A DNA stretch of 13,169 nt from Burkholderiales bacterium (GCA_016197345.1 JACPVY010000081.1:1-13169), one strand, 5' to 3'. Shown: positions 1 to 7,519, numbered from the stretch's first letter. Notes: generated by a model from the letters alone, not told the origin. Program-made: numbers and translations.

Positions 1-1688
1 AAAAAGCTCCAAAACACCGTAGCGATTGCCGTCACCACCAACATCACCCCCAACAACCATTCTGGCGGCGGCAAAATCCGGCCGCTAATGATGGTGATCA
101 ACAATAAAATCCAGCCAATGGTGATCAAGGGGATCAATTCAAACAAAAAGCGCCGGAAAGCGATGCGTAAGGGGTTGACTAAATCCGGCAAGTGAAACAC
201 TTCTTGCAACATCATCGATAAAGCCTGCATTTTGCGGTAAGTAGCGATCAAGAACGGCACCGATATCAACAAAGCGCCACCCCACACAAAGCTACGCTGT
301 AGATGCTCTTGCTTCAACGCAAACCAATGCATTTTCTCAATCACGCCGACCAAATATGCGCCCGCGATGAATACGGTCGCCACCAAACAGCAATTAACCA
401 GCACTTGCAAAATAATCTTGCTGAAAATCATTGCCATCATCGCTTTGTCGCCCTCTAGCTGCAAACTACGTAGCCACCGGGTATACGCTAAACTTTTCGC
501 CACCACTTTTTGCGGTAGTACTTTGTCTATCGCATTGAGTAAAGGATCAGATAGTTTAATCAGATACGGCGCTAACAAAATGGTAATCGCCGCGACCGCC
601 ACCACGATAGGATAGAGAAAGGCGCTCGTCACTTTCAAACTCAGGCCCAAGCCAGCGATAATGAAGGAAAACTCACCGATTGGCGCCAAGCCCATGCCAA
701 CCCGCATCGAAGTGCGCCCACCCTGCCCGGTAAATAGCGTGGCAATGGTCGCGCTAAAGATTTTGCCAAACACCACCACTAGCGTAATCACGGTGATCGG
801 TAAGGCATATTCGACTAGCGCTTTTGGATCAAATTGCAGACCAATCGCGACGAAGAAGATGGCACAAAACATATCGCGCACAGGTTCAATCAAGCGTTCG
901 ATCAAATGCAGGCTGCGGGCTTCGGCCATAATCGCGCCTATCATGAAGGCACCCAACGCGACGCTATAGTCGAGCTTCAACACGATCAGGCAAAACGCAA
1001 AACACAAGCCCAGTACCGCAACTAAAAACATTTCATTGCTTTTAAAGCGGGCAACATAATCAATCAAGCGCGGCACCATCAACAAGCCCAGCACCAGCGA
1101 GACGATCATAAAGAGCGAGAGCTTGCCCACGGTTGCCAACACGTCACCCGCATCGACGGTGCCATTCATCGCGATACCAGTCAGCAAGGCCATCATACCA
1201 ATCGCTAAAATATCTTCGACGATCAAAATCCCAAAGATCAAGTGGGCGAAACGTTCTTGCTTCATGCCCAGCTCGTCTAGCGCTTTGACGATAATGGTGG
1301 TGGAAGAAATCGATAGCATCGCCCCCAAAAACAAGGCATCCATCGCACTCCACGCAAGCTGTAGGCCGATTTGATAACCGATCCAGACCATCATCACAAT
1401 TTTGCCCAGCGCCACCACAAAAGCCGTAGCACCGACTTTGCCTAGCTTACGCAAACTGAATTCAAGACCGAGCGAAAACATCAAAAAGACCACGCCCAAT
1501 TCCGATAAGATCTGGATGGTGTGTTCGTCGTGGATTAATTGAAACGGTGGCGTGTGCGGGCCGATGATGACGCCCGCCACGATGTAACCAAGCACAACTG
1601 GTTGTTTGAGGTAGTGAAACAAAATCGTGACAATGCCCGCGATGAGCATAATCACAGCCAAATCGTGAATAAAATCTGAGGCATGCAT
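1..1688 (-). CDS. CPA2-family monovalent cation:proton antiporter (Kef/YbaL type), C-terminus off the left edge
   Basis: An open frame of 562 codons runs off the left edge without a stop. The product is an inner-membrane exchanger that moves K+ or Na+ against H+. Residues 5-385 form the antiporter core: a hydrophobic N-terminus with KQPVVLGYIVAG at 28-39 and GPHTPP at 43-48, SISSTTIIVK at 126-135, an acidic pair E158-D159 in the ion-site helix (as in YbaL, unlike the DD of NapA), GAFMIGAIMAEA at 246-257, and FFVAIGLQFD at 278-287. After residue 415 there is no nucleotide-binding TrkA-N (RCK) domain; about four further hydrophobic segments follow (about 420-450, 466-484, 515-537, 544-562). A regulatory TrkA-C domain may lie beyond the edge (inference). 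The ATG at 1688 matches family N-termini but has no clear ribosome-binding site. The frame stays open upstream to a TAG at 1830-1832, and an alternative ATG lies at 1772. The 216 bases up to the BLUF gene hold no recognised gene. Transported ion unknown. Confidence 0.9.
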   Translation of the reverse strand, partial: MHASDFIHDLAVIMLIAGIVTILFHYLKQPVVLGYIVAGVIIGPHTPPFQLIHDEHTIQILSELGVVFLMFSLGLEFSLRKLGKVGATAFVVALGKIVMMVWIGYQIGLQLAWSAMDALFLGAMLSISSTTIIVKALDELGMKQERFAHLIFGILIVEDILAIGMMALLTGIAMNGTVDAGDVLATVGKLSLFMIVSLVLGLLMVPRLIDYVARFKSNEMFLVAVLGLCFAFCLIVLKLDYSVALGAFMIGAIMAEARSLHLIERLIEPVRDMFCAIFFVAIGLQFDPKALVEYALPITVITLVVVFGKIFSATIATLFTGQGGRTSMRVGMGLAPIGEFSFIIAGLGLSLKVTSAFLYPIVVAVAAITILLAPYLIKLSDPLLNAIDKVLPQKVVAKSLAYTRWLRSLQLEGDKAMMAMIFSKIILQVLVNCCLVATVFIAGAYLVGVIEKMHWFALKQEHLQRSFVWGGALLISVPFLIATYRKMQALSMMLQEVFHLPDLVNPLRIAFRRFLFELIPLITIGWILLLITIISGRILPPPEWLLGVMLVVTAIATVFWSF

Positions 1689-1904
1689 GGGCAGGTCTAG
1701 TGGGGCGAGAAAACCCAAGCATAACAAATGCAGCGCGCTATATCGGTATTTTTCTTCGCAGTGCAGCAACATTGCGACGGTGATGCACAATCCGAGCAAA
1801 CTATTCAGCCCACCGCCGTCCAATTCCCGCTAGCGCCTACGGCATTCCCCAATGATGTTTCCCATCTAGCATGGCAAAACATCAATCTTGCAGCTAAATT
1901 GCGG

Positions 1905-2330
1905 TTACGAATGCCCAACTATCGAAGCAATCGCAATCAACTCTTCCAACAAAGCCATCGAAGCCCGCCCCGAAACGGCATAAGGATTGAGTTCTGGCAG
2001 CGCCGAATATTTCAGCATCACCGATGGATTCACTTTTTGCAAGTTGACCTGTCCCATGGTCCAATTATTGAAATGGCGCTCGGCGATTTCGCCGTATTCC
2101 AGTAAGACGACATCTTTATGGCGTGGGTCTAGCAGGATTTTGTTGTACAGCGCATTGACTTCGTCGCGCCCGCCTTCCAACACTTGCAGAAAAATATCGC
2201 CGCCAAAGCACAGCACCCCCGTCACGCCTAGCACTGGGTTGTTTTTGCGCGCCTTGCTCAACACATCATCTATCAGAGGCTGTGCCATACTGCCCACGAC
2301 ACGGCTTGCATACAAGAGACGAACTAACAT
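1905..2330 (-). CDS. Stand-alone BLUF-domain blue-light photoreceptor
   Basis: This 141-residue protein is a cytoplasmic flavin (FAD)-binding blue-light sensor. Residues 1-97 are a complete BLUF domain carrying the whole photo-active set: Tyr7, Asn31, Gln49, Trp90 and Met92. These correspond to Tyr8, Asn32, Gln50, Trp91 and Met93 of PixD, all shifted by one. The FLQVLEG stretch (47-53) and GVTGVL (35-40) are family hallmarks. Residues 98-141 are the short helical cap usual in BLUF proteins without an output domain. Such proteins signal by light-dependent binding to a partner. The gene follows folE by 8 bases, with a strong AAGGAG site four bases before its ATG, so FolE or a product-related protein is a plausible partner (inference). 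Fold and photochemistry are secure from the residues; the target is unknown. Confidence 0.96.
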   Translation of the reverse strand: MLVRLLYASRVVGSMAQPLIDDVLSKARKNNPVLGVTGVLCFGGDIFLQVLEGGRDEVNALYNKILLDPRHKDVVLLEYGEIAERHFNNWTMGQVNLQKVNPSVMLKYSALPELNPYAVSGRASMALLEELIAIASIVGHS

Positions 2331-2334
2331 GATG

Positions 2335-2340
2335 CTCCTT
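2335..2340 (-). promoter_or_regulatory. Ribosome-binding site of the BLUF gene, sharing a base with the folE stop codon
   Basis: On the minus strand the sequence reads TAAGGAG, four bases, then ATG. The folE stop codon TAA (2341-2339) supplies the first bases of the AAGGAG ribosome-binding site. Ribosomes ending folE therefore stop on the BLUF initiation site, which points to translational coupling and matched amounts of the two proteins. Confidence 0.8.
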
Positions 2341-3079
2341 AATTTTTTCTTGATTGCAACAAGGAAAGGAATTCGCGCCGCAAATCGGCATTCGTCAAAA
2401 AGGTGCCGCGCATGACGCTATTGACCATTTTCGCACCAGTGTCCTTCACGCCACGCCAATGCATACAAAAATGATCTGCTTCCATCACAATCGCGAGGCC
2501 ATCTGGCCGCATTTTGTCTTGCAAGACGTCTGCTAATTGCACCACCGCCTCTTCTTGGATTTGTGGCCGGCTCATGATCCAGTTTGCGATACGGGCATAT
2601 TTCGACAAACCGATCAAATTAGAGTGCTCATTTGGCATCACGCCGACCCAGACCTGTCCCATGATTGGGCACAAGTGGTGCGAGCAAGCACTACGCACCG
2701 TGATCGGGCCGATGATCATCAACTCGTTTAAGCGCGAAGCATTGGGGAATTCGGTCAGCGATGGCGCCGCTTCATAACGGCCAGCAAACACTTCGCGCAA
2801 ATACATTTTGGCAACCCGCCGCGCCGTATCGTTGGTATTGTGATCGCTCTCGGTATCAATCACGAGGCTTTCCAGCACGCCTTGCAGCTTGCCTTCTACT
2901 TCACTGAGCAATTTATCCAATTCACCCGGTTGGATGAATTGGGCAATATTGTCATTCGCATGAAAACGCGTTTTTGCCGCTTTGATGCGGGCACGGATCA
3001 CTTGCGAAACGGGAATGCCATCCGTCTCATGTTGGCTGTCGGTGGGATGTTCGGAAACCACGCCGGTGGTAGATGTCAT
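2339..3079 (-). CDS. folE: GTP cyclohydrolase I (FolE), divergent CSHH-motif variant
   Basis: FolE converts GTP to 7,8-dihydroneopterin triphosphate, the first step of folate and pterin synthesis, in a cytoplasmic decamer. The protein has 246 residues (E. coli FolE has 222). The fold is clear from DTARRVAKMYLREVFAG (from residue 84), the zinc ligands Cys132, His135 and Cys205, the catalytic His134 and His203, NLIGLSKYARI, and the guanine-anchoring Gln175-Glu176 in RPQIQE. The usual CEHH zinc motif reads CSHH here, Ser133 replacing a widely conserved Glu. The first ~45 residues are a polar extension without a recognised domain. The ATG at 3079 was chosen because GGAGAG lies four bases upstream; the frame continues to a TTG at 3121 with no such site. 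Its closest neighbour is the BLUF sensor, not other folate genes. A separate housekeeping folE elsewhere in the genome is possible (inference). Confidence 0.95.
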   Translation of the reverse strand: MTSTTGVVSEHPTDSQHETDGIPVSQVIRARIKAAKTRFHANDNIAQFIQPGELDKLLSEVEGKLQGVLESLVIDTESDHNTNDTARRVAKMYLREVFAGRYEAAPSLTEFPNASRLNELMIIGPITVRSACSHHLCPIMGQVWVGVMPNEHSNLIGLSKYARIANWIMSRPQIQEEAVVQLADVLQDKMRPDGLAIVMEADHFCMHWRGVKDTGAKMVNSVMRGTFLTNADLRREFLSLLQSRKN

Positions 3080-3266
3080 GCAACTCTCCAAGGGAGGATG
3101 GGTATTGATTTGTAGGCCCAAGATTATGCCTTAATTGGCGCAGACAAGCTGAAGGCCATGCAATTAACCCTATGTTTTTTACGGCATACCCTGTTGCCAA
3201 TCGCGGCGCTCAGCCAAAAAACTGGCACAATGACAGCCCTCAAACTTTATGGGATGGGTAGTTAAC

Positions 3267-3995
3267 ATGGCATGGGATTTACTGGATACGCATGCATCCG
3301 AGCACGGCATGCTTGAGCTTTATACGCAAGGCATGAAAGAATTTATGATCCGTTTCGACGGCATTGAGCTGATGAATAGCATGCTGCACACCTCGGAAGA
3401 TGTCTTGGGGGAGCTCGCCGTGGCATTTTGCAACGATAGCGACGATGAGATCTTGATCGGCGGCTTAGGCTTAGGCTTTACGCTAGCAGCGGCAATCAAG
3501 GCTGGCGCCCAGCGCCCACAAGCGCCACGGGTGACGGTAGCGGAATTGGTGCCGACTATTATTGCCTGGTATCAACACTATTTCTGCACTGGCTTGCAAT
3601 TGGCACCCGATTGTGCGCGCTTAATCGCTGGTGACGCCTATCAAATCATCGCCGATAGCGCTCAATGGCAAGTGATTTGCCTCGATATCGATAACGGCCC
3701 CTCGTATTTATCGACCAGCAGCAATCAAAAAATGTATGCCCCCGCAGGATTGCAACACATTGCGGCCCATCTTGCGCCAACTGGAGCATGCTTGGTCTGG
3801 TCGGCGAATGAAGAGGCAGACATGGTGACACAAGCGAGCAATGCAGGTTTTTATGTGTATTTACGCTATGTTCACAGCCAATTAGCAGCGCGGGTGTTTG
3901 AGCAATACATTTATGTACTTAGCCCACAAGTGCTAGATGCCGAATTTGCCCAACAGCAGCAATTACATTTCTTAGCCAAGCCTGTGACGCTATAG
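3267..3995 (+). CDS. Spermidine-synthase-like (polyamine methyltransferase fold) protein
   Basis: This 242-residue cytoplasmic protein has the SAM-binding Rossmann fold of spermidine synthases. It shows a short N-terminal beta part with FMIRFDGIELMNSMLHTSE (from residue 26), a glycine-rich SAM loop ILIGGLGLGF (62-71), an acidic strand end VAEL (91-94), and LDIDNGPSYL (139-148). True aminopropyltransferases have a longer N-terminal domain and a catalytic Asp-based loop (DSTDP type); here that loop reads DIDNGP, so polyamine synthesis is doubtful and the substrate is unknown. Bacterial proteins of this type are often labelled spermidine synthase by similarity only. The ATG at 3267 is preferred because MAWDLLDT resembles starts I recall for this family; an in-frame ATG at 3249 adds six residues, and neither has a strong ribosome-binding site. 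It is transcribed divergently from folE across about 190 bases that must hold both promoters. Confidence 0.8.
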   Translation: MAWDLLDTHASEHGMLELYTQGMKEFMIRFDGIELMNSMLHTSEDVLGELAVAFCNDSDDEILIGGLGLGFTLAAAIKAGAQRPQAPRVTVAELVPTIIAWYQHYFCTGLQLAPDCARLIAGDAYQIIADSAQWQVICLDIDNGPSYLSTSSNQKMYAPAGLQHIAAHLAPTGACLVWSANEEADMVTQASNAGFYVYLRYVHSQLAARVFEQYIYVLSPQVLDAEFAQQQQLHFLAKPVTL

Positions 3996-4161
3996 CCTAG
4001 CGGTGTTAGCGAAAAACCACATCTATCCCGGCCGCGCCGACTGTATTAGCCCTATATTGAACACGCAATGACAGACAACTTGCTGCTAGAATGACCATGC
4101 AGGCTCTTTGGTTACTTTGCTGAAATCTTGTACACAAACAAATTTCAAAATCAACCACTCG

Positions 4162-4173
4162 ATGAGATCTCAT
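4162..4173. repeat. 12-base perfect palindrome over the start of the hybrid kinase gene
   Basis: ATGAGATCTCAT is its own reverse complement. Its last two bases are the first two of the kinase start codon (4172-4174), and it fills the position where a ribosome-binding site would lie; no strong Shine-Dalgarno sequence is seen. It could be a protein-binding operator or a weak structure at the initiation site, or chance. No regulator is assigned. Confidence 0.6.
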
Positions 4174-6757
4174 GAAAAGCACCAAGGACGCATTTCAGTT
4201 GACTGGCGACATGGAGCAACAAATTGCCTGCATTCGGCAGCAATTTGCCGACCATATGTGGAAAGGTTTGTTGCTGATCGCGATTCTTGCCATGCCTATC
4301 TCCTTGGCACGCAGTGCCTTCACCGGTTGGTTACCCGTCTATTCCCTACACCTAGCGCTCTGCCTGATCGTGCTAACGGTGGTGATCTTCCTCAATAAGA
4401 TTCCTTTTGCTTTTAAAGCAGGCCTTTTAATGCTGCTGTTGTGGATAGTCGGCGTGCCTGGCTTGCTGACTTTTGGCCTTGCTGCACCCGGCATTTGGTG
4501 GCTAGTCTTGAGCTGCCTTGCCGCCAGCACGCTCTATTCACCACGGGTGGGGATCGCTTTTGCCATCGCCACGGCAACCACCTTTGTCGCCACTGGCTTT
4601 GGCTTTACGAGCGGCAGACTTCAACTCCCTAGCAATATCGATTTTTACCTGACCCAACCTGTGGCTTGGGCTACGATGTTTGTCTCTACATCAGCATTTA
4701 CGCTGATCATGCTGATTGCCATTTCCTCCTTCAACCGCGCTGTCACAGCAGCACTTGCGTTACGGATGGAAGAGTTCAAAAAAGCCAAAGATGATGCCGA
4801 TGCCGCGGCCAAAGCGAAGGGGGATTTCGTCGCCAACATGAGCCACGAAATCCGCACACCAATGAATGCGGTGCTAGGCATGACGCATTTACTGGGCAAT
4901 ACCACGCTCAATGACAACCAGCGCAAATACTTAGAAATGATTGATCATTCAGGCCAAGCCCTGCTGACCATTCTCAATGACATGCTGGATTTTTCCAAAA
5001 TCGAAGCCGGCCGCATGGAATTAATTCCAGAAAATTTTGCACTGGATGACGTCCTCAACGCGGTCGCGAATGTCATGATTGTCGCCTCTAGCGAGAAAGA
5101 TTTAGAACTGAACATAGGTGTCGCCCAAGATGTGCCGCCCTTTTTATTTGGCGACTCCGTGCGCTTGAAACAAATCTTGACGAACCTACTGAGCAATGCA
5201 ATTAAATTTACACACCGTGGCGAGGTCAATCTGCAAATCACGCTAGGCAAGCAAGATCAGCAACAGGTGGAATTAATCTTCCAAGTCAACGACACTGGCA
5301 TTGGTTTGAGTGAAGAACAGCAAGCACGGCTATTTTCTGCATTTGCGCAGGCCGATTCATCGATTACGCGGCGCTTTGGTGGCACTGGTTTGGGTTTAAG
5401 CATCTGCCAGCGACTAGTCACCATGATGCAAGGTGAGATCAGTGTCAGCAGTAAGCTAGGCGAAGGTAGTCAATTTTGTGTGCGCCTGCCCTTTACCCGT
5501 ATTGAACGCACTGGCGCCGCGCCTGCCGCCGCAGGCAAACCACTGCGGGTGTTGCTGGTGGACGATAGCGTGAAGAATAGCCAATTTTTATGCGAATCCA
5601 TGCGCGCTTGGCAATGGCAAGTCTGGCACGCTAATTCTGCTGAGGCAGCGCTACAAATCGTGGACAAGGGGCAAGAGTTTGATGTGCTGTTATTGAATTG
5701 GCATTTACCGGATATCAATGGCTTAATGCTCTTATCCATCTTGCGACAAGATGCCCCGCGGCTCAAGCAAGTACCAGCGATCCTGATGAGCAGCGCGCTT
5801 GAGAGCAACCGAATTAAATTAGCGCAAGACAAACAAGAATACGCTGCGCTCTTAATCAAACCCATTATCAGTTCGCGCCTGCGCCAAACCATAGAACAGG
5901 TTTTGCAGCCGGGCGTACATCTGAACTATAACGATCCAGCAGGCCGTCTCGAAGGTGCGCACTTCCTGCTGGTGGAAGACAATCCACTGAATCAAATTGT
6001 AGCAAGCGGCATGTTAGAAGCAGCCGGGGCGCAAGTGACTGTGGCCGAACATGGCGAGCAAGCACTGCGCTTTCTGAGCGCTGAAGACGCCAGCTTTGAC
6101 ATGATCTTAATGGATTTGCAAATGCCGGTGATGGATGGCTTAACGACCACGAAAAAAATTCGGCAAGAAATGCAGCTGGATATTCCCATCATCGCTATGA
6201 CGGCGAGCGTGCTAGCGAGCGAGCGCGAAGCCTGCAAAACGGTAGGCATGAATGATTTCATCGCCAAACCCATCAGCGCCAATATCTTACTCACCACCAT
6301 CCTGCCACATTTGCGTAGCCGCAAACCAAGTGTCGTCCCCCCCCCTTTAGCGACGACCGCTTCGCGTAGCTTTGATCTTGGGCAATTGGTCAATCTCAAA
6401 GAAAATGACCCCACCTACCGCGCGATGCTGTGCAATTTAGTCAAAAATATGGTGACACGCGCACCACAGCAAATGGAAGAAGCCTTACTTGCTTGGCAAG
6501 ATGGGCGGATCGAAGATGCAGCGCGAGTCATGCACACCATGCGCGGCTCAATCGGCACGCTAGGCGCAGTCGATTTTGCCGCCGCCGCCCGCGCCTTGGA
6601 ATTGGCGTTGCATGCCTTAGATACTGAGGATATCGCACGCCTATTCGACGCTACCAATCACGAATTACGCTCAACGATTAGCGCGGCCGAATCTTGGCTC
6701 TCCCAGCAGCAAGAAGCGAATCAAGAGCAGAACGAAATGTCGCCCGAGCCTAGTTGA
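4172..6757 (+). CDS. Membrane-bound hybrid sensor histidine kinase (HisKA-HATPase-REC-REC-HPt)
   Basis: The 861-residue protein is an inner-membrane phosphorelay kinase. About six hydrophobic segments fill residues 31-187, with no large periplasmic loop and no PAS domain, so the signal is probably sensed within or near the membrane. A helical linker (190-218) leads to HisKA with His225 in SHEIRTP. The ATPase domain follows, with Asn342, DTGIG (374-378) and GTGLGLS (404-410). Receiver 1 (459-578) keeps Asp464, Asp465 and Lys563 but has Asn509 where the phosphorylated Asp should be (LLNWHLPD), so it is probably a pseudo-receiver. Receiver 2 (597-713) is intact: Glu602, Asp603, Asp648, Thr677, Lys699. 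The HPt domain (about 745-845) carries His788 in MHTMRGS. The expected route is His225 to Asp648 to His788 to an unseen response regulator. No regulator gene is adjacent, so the kinase is an orphan here. A C9 tract sits in the linker before HPt. The ATG at 4172 has only a weak upstream site. Signal and output unknown. Confidence 0.93.
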   Translation: MKSTKDAFQLTGDMEQQIACIRQQFADHMWKGLLLIAILAMPISLARSAFTGWLPVYSLHLALCLIVLTVVIFLNKIPFAFKAGLLMLLLWIVGVPGLLTFGLAAPGIWWLVLSCLAASTLYSPRVGIAFAIATATTFVATGFGFTSGRLQLPSNIDFYLTQPVAWATMFVSTSAFTLIMLIAISSFNRAVTAALALRMEEFKKAKDDADAAAKAKGDFVANMSHEIRTPMNAVLGMTHLLGNTTLNDNQRKYLEMIDHSGQALLTILNDMLDFSKIEAGRMELIPENFALDDVLNAVANVMIVASSEKDLELNIGVAQDVPPFLFGDSVRLKQILTNLLSNAIKFTHRGEVNLQITLGKQDQQQVELIFQVNDTGIGLSEEQQARLFSAFAQADSSITRRFGGTGLGLSICQRLVTMMQGEISVSSKLGEGSQFCVRLPFTRIERTGAAPAAAGKPLRVLLVDDSVKNSQFLCESMRAWQWQVWHANSAEAALQIVDKGQEFDVLLLNWHLPDINGLMLLSILRQDAPRLKQVPAILMSSALESNRIKLAQDKQEYAALLIKPIISSRLRQTIEQVLQPGVHLNYNDPAGRLEGAHFLLVEDNPLNQIVASGMLEAAGAQVTVAEHGEQALRFLSAEDASFDMILMDLQMPVMDGLTTTKKIRQEMQLDIPIIAMTASVLASEREACKTVGMNDFIAKPISANILLTTILPHLRSRKPSVVPPPLATTASRSFDLGQLVNLKENDPTYRAMLCNLVKNMVTRAPQQMEEALLAWQDGRIEDAARVMHTMRGSIGTLGAVDFAAAARALELALHALDTEDIARLFDATNHELRSTISAAESWLSQQQEANQEQNEMSPEPS
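6337..6345 (+). repeat. Run of nine C in the linker before the HPt domain of the hybrid kinase
   Basis: This homopolymer encodes part of a Val-Val-Pro-Pro-Pro linker between receiver 2 and HPt. Loss of one C gives CTT TAG and an immediate stop. Gain of one C gives a stop at TAG eight codons after the tract. Either change removes the HPt domain while leaving the kinase and both receivers. Runs of this length are typical slippage sites, but switching is inferred. Confidence 0.85.
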
Positions 6758-6912
6758 AGCAACACCCGCCCCAGCCCCAATCACGCCTAGTTAGCACCAC
6801 TTCCACCAACAACAGACGATATGCGACGGTCTTAGCGCGCACATCCTTCAATAGCACAAGAAAATTCTGGCAATTTTTTGCAAAAATATGCGTTGTGCTC
6901 GTTTTCGCAAAT

Positions 6913-6931
6913 AAGAACTGTTATCATTCGC
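6913..6931 (+). promoter_or_regulatory. Fur-box-like operator upstream of the ferrous-iron cluster
   Basis: The site matches 11 of 19 positions of the classical Fur consensus, including an unbroken ATCATT at 6923-6928. With its flanks (6910-6933) it fits the extended AATxAGAAxxxTTATCATTxGCAT pattern often seen in front of proteobacterial iron-uptake genes. It lies 28 bases before the FtrA start codon, where bound Fur would block transcription when iron is plentiful. A sigma-70 promoter could not be placed with confidence. The regulation is inferred from the motif and the iron-uptake genes downstream. Confidence 0.7.
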
Positions 6932-6959
6932 ATATACAACTTATTTGCCAAGGATTGCC

Positions 6960-7517
6960 ATGCCAGTCAGCTTTCAACACTTATTTGCTGCCGCCGCCAC
7001 GATTACCGTCAGCAGCCTCTTCGCCACGTCGGCCTTTGCGGTTGAATATCCAATGGGAGCGCCCGTGCAGCGCAACGGCATGGAAATCGCTGGCGTCTAT
7101 TTGCAACCAGTGACGATGGAGCCAGAAGGCATGATGCGTAAAGCCGAGGAATCGGATATGCACATGGAAGTCGATATCAAAGCATTAGCTAATAATCCTA
7201 ATGGCTTCCCTGAAGGCAGTTGGGTGCCGTATTTAGTCATCACCTACGAAGCAACCAAGCAAGGCACGAATCAAAAAGTATCTGGCCCCTTCATGCCGAT
7301 GGTAGCCAATGACGGCCCGCACTATGGCGATAACGTCAAATTGTTTGGCCCTGGCAAATACACCGTCAAATTCACGATTTCGCCACCAGCGAGCACAGGC
7401 AGCCAACACTTTGGTCGCCATACCGATCGCCAAACCGGGGTGCGCCCATGGTTCAAACCATTTGAAGTTGAATATACGTTCACCTATGCAGGGATCGGTA
7501 AAAAGGGCGGTTATTAA
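6960..7517 (+). CDS. ftrA: Periplasmic iron-binding protein of the P19/FtrA/FetP family
   Basis: This 185-residue exported protein belongs to the P19 family (Campylobacter P19, Bordetella FtrA, E. coli FetP), periplasmic metal-binding dimers that support iron uptake. A signal peptide ends at AFA (25-27). The family metal-site residues are recognisable: DMHMEVDI (His68, Glu70), MPMVANDGPHYGD (Met114, His121) and RHTDRQTG (His154), which I equate with His42, Glu44, Met88, His95 and His132 of P19. The ATG at 6960 follows AAGGA at good spacing; a TTG fifteen bases upstream is less likely. It is the first gene of a co-directional cluster behind a Fur-box-like site, and the porin gene starts 2 bases after its stop. 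In related systems P19 works with an FTR1-type permease, which is not encoded here. Family assignment is strong; iron as the substrate comes from family knowledge and context. Confidence 0.92.
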   Translation: MPVSFQHLFAAAATITVSSLFATSAFAVEYPMGAPVQRNGMEIAGVYLQPVTMEPEGMMRKAEESDMHMEVDIKALANNPNGFPEGSWVPYLVITYEATKQGTNQKVSGPFMPMVANDGPHYGDNVKLFGPGKYTVKFTISPPASTGSQHFGRHTDRQTGVRPWFKPFEVEYTFTYAGIGKKGGY

Positions 7518-7519
7518 TT

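Noticed and set aside
1462..1722. 86-codon minus-strand open frame at the antiporter start
   Set aside because: It is out of frame with the 562-codon antiporter reading frame on the same strand, and its Arg/His-rich composition is that of a shadow frame.
1728..2415. Plus-strand open frames of 125 and 142 codons opposite the BLUF gene
   Set aside because: They are antisense to a gene with every BLUF signature residue and match no family I recognise.
3122..3160. Possible folE promoter on the minus strand, TTGTCT then TAATCT
   Set aside because: The spacer is only 15 bases and the elements match poorly, so the call would not be safe.
5470..6414. Two 140-codon minus-strand frames inside the hybrid kinase
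   Set aside because: Both lie opposite conserved receiver domains and have low-complexity Ser/Arg/Ala composition with no recognisable motifs.
6754..7113. 119-codon plus-strand frame between the kinase and ftrA
   Set aside because: It starts at TTG on the kinase stop, covers the Fur-like site, and runs into ftrA in another frame; no family features.
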